Of a stretch of 64,000 nucleotides of DNA, positions 55,296 to 64,000 are shown piece after piece. The stretch spans positions 1-64,000 of the forward strand of contig QLIY01000215.1 of the NCBI GenBank assembly GCA_003260075.1, in the 5' to 3' direction. Numbering within the stretch: position 1 is the stretch's first letter; every line of letters starts with the position of its first letter. This DNA comes from Phallusia mammillata (Eukaryota; Chordata; Ascidiacea; Phlebobranchia; Ascidiidae). The notes under the pieces are model-generated. The model ran no database searches. It was not told where the DNA came from and worked only from the letters and a program-made list of their open reading frames with translations. A program made the position numbers and the translations under genes.

Positions 55296-56767
55296 TTGGA
55301 AGCCTCAACGATATCATTTTTTGTGTTCCCTCTGTCAGGGACATCCGAGACCGAAATGTTTGGGTCTCATGGTAAAAGCCGTTCTTTCCAATTTGCGTGA
55401 GAAAGCTGAATGAATCAATGATTCCAACCCTTTCTGTGGTCGCGTACCACTTTAAGGATACGCATCGTCACCGCGTACTACCCATACTTAGAAAGAAGTA
55501 TTTTCAATCAGACAAGTGTTACTTTCTGAAACTAAAAATGTAGTACAACAAAGAGCTAAGCACACTTTTACGCAATCTAGCAGTGCTTGCTTTTCATCAG
55601 CCAACTAATGCGAGGCAAAACGTCATTTGACACAATATTTTTTAAGTCATACTTAGCTTTGACATTGTACGAAAATATTTTATAATGTAATACTTTTACT
55701 GGGCTTTTCGCACTTGCGGCATCCCTGAGCGTATTATCATTTTTGTAATAGTTATTGAAATGTATTTTTGTTATAGTTATGATATTGCACCAGTATAGCG
55801 ATGATCAACGTCGTGTTATAAGTAACAAACGTTTTATGTCAGGAAATAAGCGATTTGTGTGCAAAAATACCGAACAAACAAAATACCGAAAGGTGTTCGC
55901 AAACCACCAAGAATGCCGTCGCATATCACCAGTTGGGAAGCACTGATTTAAGCTGATACAAACATATCCACACCCACCCAGAGAGATAGATAGCGAGATG
56001 AAGAGAAATAAAGAGAGAGTGAAAAAAAGAGGCGTTGGTGGTGGTAAAGGAAACCAGCTTCAACAAAGCTTAACTAAAAATACACCGTCGTTTTCTCCAA
56101 GTATGAAATATTACAATAGACCTCCTTGATTTTAATACTCCCACGAAAAGTAAAAACTTCCTGAGGATGCAGGCGTTTCTTCCGTCTGGGAACTACAAGA
56201 GCTACAAGGAGAAATACCTATAGTGGGATCCAGACATGCCGTGTGTCATATAATATGACGATGCTAAAATTTAATGGAGGAACCGTTATGTACCAAACAT
56301 GCTTTGAAACACTGTTTTGTATTATTGTTTAACAAATTTAAAACATTTGTAATACACTTCTAGTTGCTTAGATCTTTACCCTACAACTGTTAATTATTCC
56401 ACCCTATATCCGCCTTTCTTCGTAAAATGTCTGTGCTTTTAAAACATAAAAGCAGATACCCACGCATATTCATTTTAAGAGAGATAGAGACGTTGGTAGT
56501 GAGGAAACAGGCATCCTGAAGCAACTTATCGTGGGCTGTAACACGGGAAACATGCGTTACTCCATCCTATCTTCTCCACCACAAAAGAAAATCTACCTTC
56601 GTTTCTTCCGCCATTAGCTTAACATATTGTGCAAGATGTATAGATTTTATTCCTCCCACAATACTCAAAACTTCCGAAACCACTTTATAAATTGTGTCGA
56701 ACGTGACTTCAGCAAAGCAAGAACTTTGTCTTAGTTGATGGTTGTAGTGAAACTTTAGAGAGAAGTC

Positions 56768-57302
56768 ATGAACAAGCTTGTATTTGTGTTTCTGCTTTTT
56801 GCTGTGCTAGTTGTGACCGATGTCTGTGGTAACTTTGTGGGATGGAATGGGGGACCAATTTGGTCGCGGGGTAATACTAACTCGCCTGTCAAGAAATGGC
56901 GCAATGATGCTGCCATTGTTTTGTAAGTTTACATCTTAAACTTCCATTGATATACTTCATAATCAGGACTACAATAACCATTTGTTAAGCAAGCAAGTGT
57001 ATTTTGGGCAGTTCTTAACCCGTGCGTGAAAAAGCCATGTTTAAATCAGTTTTCTTCAAACAAGCATAGGAACAAAAACGATAACTTGTATTTACTTATA
57101 CTTTGCAGAGAGAAACTACTGAACATGGAAAACGAACTCGGTGAGGTGTAGGCTTATTGGAAAAACTAGTAAACACTGTTACACAAAACGCAAAACATTA
57201 TATTACATCACCTATGACACAGAAAAAATGTTCAATTTTCTAGATGCAATGGACTTGCAGAAACCGAGTGATCTTTGGGAAAGCGAAAATGACCAAAAAT
57301 AA
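56768..57302 (+). CDS. small secreted peptide precursor, 3 exons, 81 aa
   Basis: Exons 56768-56922, 57109-57140 and 57244-57302, all with GT-AG borders and matching phases (155+32+59 = 246 bases). Seen: a strong signal peptide (MNKLVFVFLLFAVLVVTDVCG), a Trp/Gly/Asn-rich, slightly basic middle (NFVGWNGGPIWSRGNTNS, then PVKKWRNDAAIV) and an acidic helical C-terminus (LEKLLNMENELDAM, ending LWESENDQK). Signal, cationic middle, anionic propiece is the layout of many host-defence or neuropeptide precursors, but there is no dibasic-amidation signal (GKR) and I cannot name a family. It lies about 1.7 kb upstream of the intact 7TM gene on the same strand. A donor-like TCTAAG|GTAAAG follows the stop, hinting at an intron in the 3' UTR. 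Confidence 0.72.
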
Positions 57303-58975
57303 ATCTAAGGTAAAGTTTATGACCATTTCAACATCTATGAAAAAATTTACATTTAAGTTTGACTTCGTTTTGTTTGGTATCAACAAAATTTAAAATGTAC
57401 TTTAACAGCATTACAGAAAATACAAAACCGATATTTATATTGTTTTACAGACACCAAGCCGACCCTAAGAAGAAATTGGAGAATCTTTTCGATTTTGGCG
57501 GTGCTGAAAATAAAAATCATATGCTTGGTTTCGTTGCTTTATATTTTTGCGAAAGAGAGTGACCGAAAGACATATGTTTGTTTTAAATTACTTGGAATTG
57601 TGTACAAATACACAGTTTTCGCCACCTCTCCGAAAAAGCACACAAAAATATTCGTTAGATGTTTGGGAGATAAGGTTCAGGATTGTAGGTGGCTGGACAG
57701 ACACAAATCAAACAAAAGATTTATTCCGTTGGACAAAAATGTTATACCGACAATTATTATATATTTTACTTGGATATTCAAGAGCACGAAAATTTTGACC
57801 TCTTGCTAAGACATAAAACTTTTACAGTTTTGCAGACCAATGACTTACACAATATTTAACATTCATTGCTGTTACGGTTTTGTCATAATGTTTTCTGTAA
57901 TAATGCAGAAGTTTAAAGATAAGAATCAATTACTTTGCGTTTGTCTTTAAATCCTGCTTGAAAACCAAATGTGAAGCAAACAATTAATAAGTAATTATTT
58001 GTGATAATCCTCGCACGACAGTTGTCATTCCACGCAGGATGCGTGCAAGTTTTTCAACAAAAGCAAAATAAATTCACTATACGCTCTCCAATCTGGCGTG
58101 GCGTAAGGATTTTTTTCTGACTTACCCAGTTTAGTAATGATTTATGCAGGGTTTGGTTTATTGTTACGGTTAAAATAGTTCTAGTGTAACACCAGTTACA
58201 CATACACCAATCTGCGCTCGCTAAATAAACGTGGCCATATGGAATATTTTAATATTTTTTGTTATGTTTGAGCATTTTACTGTTTAGTTGTTGCACAGCA
58301 GCAGGTCACAACATCTGTCGGCAAAATCGTGTCAAGAGGAGTTAATTTTCGCATTGTGACTGACGGGCTTGTAATATCAGTAACGCCTCGCAAAAAATAA
58401 TAAAATATTCTATTTAACCAGTAGCAAAGTATAGACAACTTGAAGTTTAGTTCTACTAAACCCAATGTTTGGCAAGTTTTGTTTATAGCGGTGTATAAAA
58501 TTTAAGGACCAGCCAGGACAAAAAATGGCAAAACGAGTGAAAATCATGGAAAGTGGTGGTTGAAAATTTGAAAAGTTCTGATCGTTCTGTGTGTATAGGA
58601 AACGATTTTTAAGTCTATGTCATATGTTACAAATTCCATCTTGTTGACAAAAATTATGGTGAAATACAGACAACGTTTTGTTGTCCACGGTTTGTGTATG
58701 CTGTGTGATAAAACGCTAAAAACTTGATTAGATAAGTTAGTTGTTTTAGCTATGCGACTGAAATGGCAATGACACAAAAACAGCTGCGAAAATGAAAAAT
58801 GTTTGGTTGTACTTTTAAGACCTGAAATTGATTGTAGAAACCTTTACGGAAAACCTCAACCCAAAAAGAAAAAAAATAACGAAAATTTGAACAATTTACT
58901 ATTTTTATCATAGGTTTACATTTTTGAGCAAAAAATCACCTGTGTGTCCACTGTTCACATTCTACTAACGCAACT

Positions 58976-60001
58976 ATGGCTAACAACACTTCAGCATTGG
59001 AAGAAACTTTCACAATTGTTAGTGAATCGACAATTACTGAGAAGATGGTAGTCGGAGCTGCGATCGCTGTGACGGGTTATCTGACCATAGCTTCGTTTGT
59101 ATATCAGCTGCATTCACAACAAAGGGGTCTGAAACTCAATAACCGACTTTGCACTGCTTCAAGTTTTCTGTTGTTTCTGCTGACGTTGCTTATTTTGATT
59201 GAGATTAATTTAACTGTGTTCAACTCCACAGTGTGTACTTGGATAGAAAATGTTGGCATCGCTGGAGCCAGTATTTCAATGTATCTGGTTTACCTTTCTT
59301 TGTGGTTTCGCCAGCATTCAGTGTACAAAACGGTTCACTCCAAAAAGGTGTGGGTAAACAGAGCAAAGATTTTAAGCAAGTTTGTCCTTGCCGGAATCAC
59401 GTTTTTCACACTCATGCAAATTGCAGCTGCTTTTACCAACACAACGTCTCATCTGCCAATGAAGAGATGCGTCATAGAACCAACAATAGGTCGGTTTGTG
59501 ATGACAAGTTCAATTGGCCTAGTTCTATTTCAAGTTTTACTTTTGGTTCTGTATCTTTTGCCATTATCGAAATACTACAGATATTTGACAAACACTAAGG
59601 GCGTCTACATTCGTTGTGCTTCGTGTACTGGAGTATGTGTGGCATCAACAGCTGCTTTTGTTCCTCTCATACAACTTTCTAGTTCCTTGATATTGAAACT
59701 GGAATGGATGACGCACGCAGTGTTTGCTTTTTTTGGCATTTGTTATTTTGTGTCGAATGTTATTGCATCGATATTTTCGTTTCCCGATTACAAGAAGCGG
59801 CTATTCCCCTTCAAGATGATTCAGATGAGAAATTTGGGAAAAGTGTATCCCTGCGAAACTACAGACAACGGTGGCGTGTGGAATGCCGAATCGCGAACAG
59901 CAGCAGTTAAAGCTGAAGGAGAAAATATTGAAATGCAAGTCTTCAGCATCTCGGAGAATGTCAGCAGCAAACCAGAATCAGTCGAAATGAAAGAACAATA
60001 A
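58976..60001 (+). CDS. seven-transmembrane protein, single exon, 341 aa (intact copy)
   Basis: The ATG opens MANNTSALEETF, with an N-glycosylation site (NNTS) on the short extracellular N-terminus, then seven membrane segments, a conserved NTKGVYIRCASC loop and a 70-residue cytoplasmic tail ending VEMKEQ. A further NTTSHLP glycosylation site lies in the second extracellular loop. About 90% or more alike to the gene at 52635 by eye, and no intron interrupts it. Likely a plasma-membrane receptor-like protein of a family I do not recognise. AATAAA near 60252. As the intact copy it is the reference for the damaged paralogues either side. Confidence 0.85.
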   Translation: MANNTSALEETFTIVSESTITEKMVVGAAIAVTGYLTIASFVYQLHSQQRGLKLNNRLCTASSFLLFLLTLLILIEINLTVFNSTVCTWIENVGIAGASISMYLVYLSLWFRQHSVYKTVHSKKVWVNRAKILSKFVLAGITFFTLMQIAAAFTNTTSHLPMKRCVIEPTIGRFVMTSSIGLVLFQVLLLVLYLLPLSKYYRYLTNTKGVYIRCASCTGVCVASTAAFVPLIQLSSSLILKLEWMTHAVFAFFGICYFVSNVIASIFSFPDYKKRLFPFKMIQMRNLGKVYPCETTDNGGVWNAESRTAAVKAEGENIEMQVFSISENVSSKPESVEMKEQ

Positions 60002-60660
60002 AACGAACAAAACAATAAAGTCGAAAATGTTTGCTGAATTACGAATTATTTTCGGGCATTTTAATGTGCATGTTTATGTTGTGGAAAATATCGGTGTACT
60101 TACACACGTTTGTCTGTTTTATCGCCACGAATATGTAGCTTGAACGTATAGTTTTTTTTTAAATGTTTCATGAAAGATTTTTTGATTTATATTTGTGATA
60201 ACTCTGCATTAGGGTTACCAAATGTGCGTAAGCAAACTCTATTGCCGTTTCAATAAATATGTATTGAGACACCAAATTGCTATTAACCGGAAAAGTTCCA
60301 GTTTTGGTATGATTCCATTATACAAAGAAAAGGCGCAGTTTTGTTTGCTAATAAGTTACAAAACAAAACGTTATGTTCACCAAGACTGATGGACATAATT
60401 TTTTGTTAGCAGTCAACGTAACTCTTCACGTTCCCCAGGAAATGATTTTTGAAAAATTATTTCCGGACACAGGTTTTATGCCGAAATTCCCTACATATCC
60501 GGAAAATTCCGGACGCACTGGCTACCTCACTCTATGGAAGGAAACATAAAACACATATTACGCCCACTTAGATTGCAAACTAAAACAAATAAACTTGAAA
60601 GCGTTTAAAAATCTTCAAGTCCAGCTTTTTAAAACTTGCAGTTAATAGAAAAACGTTAAG

Positions 60661-60890
60661 ATGAACATAAATTCTTAACTGGGATTAGCCCTGAAGTGTC
60701 TATGCGGATTAGCGATAACGACACACTCAAAAAGAAATCACAGTACGCCCAGGTGCATTGAAGGCGCCGTAGCGAATCAGCCAGTCAGCAAGCATTCACC
60801 GCCATATGGCAAGGCGTGGGCTAGTAAAATCAAGCCTGCGATGGGATTCCAACCTAAGACAGAAGTCTTTCTGGGTCTTTTTCAAAACAT
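60661..60890 (-). mobile_element. SINE-like repeat, copy 1
   Basis: The block GGGATTAGCCCTGAAG... to GGGATTCCAACC recurs at 63575-63786 and 63812-64000, where it ends in GGGATTCGAACCC, the reverse complement of a tRNA B-box (GGTTCGAATCC). I do not see a clear A-box. Present in segment copies 2 and 3 but missing from copy 1. Confidence 0.55.
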
Positions 60891-62119
60891 TTATCTATTT
60901 TAAATATTTTCAATCAAGGGACCACAGACCCATTCTGATGTCTAATTAATAAGTTTCATTTATGAGTACAGCTATAACAGACAATTTACAACAAATTTAT
61001 GAAACGACAAACGTTCGTGTATTTTTTTCGCGTCTCATATACCACTGTGATTTGACCGATGTGCGCTACCTATTTCTGAGCAAACCTCACTAAAATTGAC
61101 CCCCCAGGTTGGTAGCAATACTTTGCATACACATTTATTGAAAAGACTAACAGTTAAATTTGCGCAGTCACAACACCAAAAAAAACGACAAATATTACTT
61201 TAAACATGTTTTTGATTGTTTGGTAATGTTTATGTTCCAATTTCCACTGGGGTAAAATTACCATTGAGTTACTAGAATAAATGTGCCAACCTTGTCTAAT
61301 GGGGTACAGTTTAAAGTTACAATATTAGCAGACGGAAAGCACGAATAAAATATTTGAAACCATTGACTTGTACGTTAACATGAAATAAAGGTACTGTTTT
61401 TAAAATGGATAAAAGTACAGTACAACATCATCTCGATTTAACCATACGACTCATTGTGTTGAGAAACGTTTTTTGGTTCTTTAGTTTTTTTTTTATGAAA
61501 CTTGTCGTTGCAATTCCCACAACTTTAACTGCTTCATTGGAAGCCTCAACGATATCATTTTTTGCGTTCCCTCTGTCAGGGACATCCGAGACAGAAATGT
61601 TTGGTTTCAATGGTAAAAGCCGTTCTTTCCAATTTGTGTAGGAAAGCTGAATGGCCAGCAAAGACAAAGTAAGTTGAAAACCGTAGCATATTATCCAAAA
61701 TCCCAATCCTTTGCTTTGCTAGTTAAATACGACCAAAAGGGAAAAGACAAGGTCTGAAATTACACAAACCAATGTAGCTATACTAAAACGGACTGCTAGC
61801 CGTTAATTGGTGTTTATTCGAATTTTTACTTGTTTAAGCAGAGAGTAAAGAAAAAGAAAGAGTAAAGCATGTTTAAAAATGAAAGAGAATGTCGATGAAG
61901 CCAATAAATTAATGTAAACTATTCGTAAATCTGCCAAACCTCCAATGTCCTTGCACCCTAAACGTGTGTTTATCAAGTGAGACCGGTAGATGTTGAGATG
62001 TGCCAACTTCACGGAAAACAAAAATTCCGACAATAACAACCAGATTAAAAGTCCTCCAACGCGCGGAATTGAAGGGCAGAAAAATCGGTTACGAGTATAG
62101 GTGATGCTGTTATTTTGCT

Positions 62120-62960
62120 TTTGCTGACGTTGCTTATTTTGATTGAGATTAATTTAACTGTGTTCAACTCTGCAATGTGTACTTGGATAGAAAATGTTGG
62201 CATCACTGAAGCCAGTATTTCAATGTATCTCGTCGACCTTTCTTTGTGATTTCGCCAGCATTCAGTGTACAAAACGGTTCACTCCAAAAAAGGTGTGGGT
62301 AAACAGAGCAAAGATTTTAAGCAAGTTCGTCCTGGTCGGAATCGCGTTTTTCACACTCATGCAAATTGCAGCTGCTTTTACCAACACAACGAATCATCTG
62401 CCAAAGAAGAGATGCGTCATAGAACCAACAATAGGTCGGTTTGTGATGGCAAGTTCAGTTGGCCTAGTTCTATTTCAAGCTTCACTTCTGGTTCTTTATC
62501 TTTTGCCATTATCGAAATACTACAGATATTTGACAAACACTAAGGGCGTCTACATTCGTTGTGCTTCGTGTACTGGAGTATGTGTAGCATTTACGGTTGC
62601 TTTCGATCCTTTTATACAATTTTCTAGTTCCTTGATATTGAAACTGGAATGGATGACGCACGCAGTTTTTGCTAGTATTAGCGTTTGTTATTTTGTGTCG
62701 AATGTTATTGCATCGATATTTTCGTTTCCCGATTACAAGAAGCGGCTATTCCCCTTCAAGATGATTCAGATGAGAAAGTTTGCAAAAGTTCATCCTTGCG
62801 AAACTACAGACAACGGTGGCGTGTGGAATGCCGAATCGCGAACAGCAGCAGTTAAAGCTGAAGGAGAAAATATTGAAATGCAAGTCTTCAGCAGAAAATA
62901 TCGGTGTATTTTACGTTTGTCTATTTCATCGCCACGAATATGTAGCTTGAACGTATAGTT
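62120..62960 (+). pseudogene. third 7TM gene copy, truncated and frameshifted
   Basis: Similarity starts inside TM2 (CTGACGTTGCTTATTTTG), so the N-terminus and TM1 are gone. TGG has become TGA at 62247 in the WFRQH motif, and an extra A in the CCAAAAAAGG run (62284-62292) shifts the frame. From 62300 the frame is open through TM4-TM7, but a deletion after CAAGTCTTCAGC removes the normal tail end. An ORF from 62194 uses the wrong frame for its first 30 residues. Confidence 0.85.
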
Positions 62961-63252
62961 TTTTAAAAACAGTGTCTCATAAAAGATTATTTTGATTTAT
63001 ATTTTGGATAACTCTGCATTAGTTACCAAATGTGCGTAAGCAAAATCCATTACGGTTTCAATAAATATCTTTAGAGACACCAAATTGCGTTATAACTTAT
63101 AGCTTATAGATACATGTTACCAACCGCAAACGTTTTGGTACAATAGCATTACACAAAGAAAAGACGCAGTTTTGTTTGTTAATAAGTTACAAAACAAGAC
63201 GTTATGTTCACCAAGACTGATAGACATAATTTTAGATCGATCCGGCGTTTTT

Positions 63253-63255
63253 ANC
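63253..63255. other. single ambiguous base (n)
   Basis: The only N in the window, near 63254, in a short stretch (about 63235-63265) absent from the other two segment copies. Confidence 0.9.
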
Positions 63256-63574
63256 TTTTAACAGGTTTTGTTAGCTGTAAAAGTAACTCCCCCCCAGGAA
63301 ATGATTTTAAGAGTTACTGTAAAGTGGACTACAAAAAGCTAAAATGTCGGACATCAAAAGTATTTTTGAAAATTATTCCCGGACACAGGCTTTATGCCGA
63401 AATTCCGGACGCACTGGCCACCCATACTCTATGAAAGGAAACATAAAACACATATTACGCTCACTTGGGTTGTAAACTAAAACAAATAAACTTGAAAGCC
63501 GTTAAAAAGCTCCAAGTCCTGCATTTTAAAACTTGCAGTCAATAGGAAAAAGTTAAGATGAACATAAATTTATA

Positions 63575-64000
63575 ATTGGGATCAGCCCTGAAGCGTATAT
63601 GCGGGCCTGCGATAACGGCACACTCATATAGAAATCACAGTACGCCAGGTCCATTGAAGGCGCCATACCGAAGCAGCCGGTCACCAAGCATTCACCACCA
63701 TACGGCAAGGCGTAGGCTAGTAAAATCTAGCCTGCGTTGGGATTCGAACCCAGGACAGAAGTCTTTCTGGGCCTTTTTCAAAACATTTCGAAAGAATCTC
63801 TGGGGGGGGGGGCACTCATATAGAAATCACAGTACGCCAGGTCCATTGAATGCGCCATACCGAAGCAGCCGTTCACCAAGCATTCACCACCATACGGCAA
63901 GGCGTAAGCTAGTAAAATCTAGCCTGCGGTGGGATTCGAACCCCTGACAGAAGTCTTTCTGGGCCTTTTTCAAAACATTTCGAAAGAATCTCTCGAAAAA
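63575..64000 (-). mobile_element. SINE-like repeat, copy 2, duplicated by filler
   Basis: 63575-63800 and 63812-64000 are near identical either side of an 11-G run, so only one element is probably real. B-box-like GGGTTCGAATCCCA on the minus strand at about 63738-63752. Confidence 0.6.

Larger units (their letters stand above)
55420..61640 (+). repeat. segmental duplication, copy 2
   Basis: Holds the intact peptide gene and the intact 7TM gene. A partial third copy follows from about 62120 to 63560. Confidence 0.8.

Noticed and set aside
61428..61706. Minus-strand ORF with a plausible exon (PNISVSDVPDRGNAKND)
   Set aside because: The matching stretch at 54700-55400 has an indel in this frame and a mobile element inside; no splice partner found. 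Possible but not supported.
63738..63752. A tRNA gene on the minus strand
   Set aside because: Only a B-box-like motif is present; no cloverleaf or A-box at the right distance.
1..64000. CRISPR arrays, operons, bacterial-type promoters
   Set aside because: Spliced genes with AATAAA signals and metazoan families show this is animal nuclear DNA; no such features seen.

Overview
The window is animal nuclear DNA, most likely from a solitary ascidian of the genus Ciona. Three things suggest this: a tandem cluster of ascidian ZicL (Zic-r.b)-type five-finger genes, small genes with short AT-rich introns, and many short repeats between genes. Species is not settled by what I can see. The assembly is flawed. 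Runs of about 10 G (or C) sit between two near-identical copies of the same sequence, and runs of 53-69 G or C replace missing sequence, twice inside ZicL coding exons. I treat these runs as filler, not biology.

Layout. 1-2.2 kb: three exons of an AIFM3-like Rieske/FAD oxidoreductase (minus strand, 3' end off the window). 3.3-4.6 kb: two small unrecognised minus-strand ORFs. 5.5-10.5 kb: a complete ten-exon nicotinic acetylcholine receptor alpha-type subunit (plus strand). 12.0-49.1 kb: a very long minus-strand gene for a coiled-coil, probably extracellular, protein. I can chain 20 exons in consistent phase from 49072 to 14664, with four more alternative or additional 3' exons down to 12006. 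One of its introns (17981-40275, 22.3 kb) holds the whole ZicL cluster on the opposite strand: one divergent copy at 23.7-25.1 kb and three near-identical copies spaced about 5.27 kb apart (27.9, 33.2 and 38.5 kb). Decayed C-terminal exons of a fifth and sixth copy follow genes 2 and 3. A family of promoter-like modules repeats before, between and within the units. A second intron of the host gene carries a Tigger/pogo-type DNA transposon lacking its catalytic core (44.4-46.3 kb).

49-64 kb: a segmental duplication of about 6.4 kb with a third partial copy. It carries single-exon seven-transmembrane genes (one intact, one with a frameshifted start, one pseudogene) and a three-exon gene for an 81-residue secreted peptide with a decayed paralogue. 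hAT-like MITEs, a fold-back element and tRNA-derived SINEs are scattered throughout; several can be dated against paralogous empty sites.

The ZicL genes are expected to act together as dosage copies of an early neural/notochord/muscle transcription factor. The receptor, oxidoreductase and 7TM genes are unrelated neighbours.
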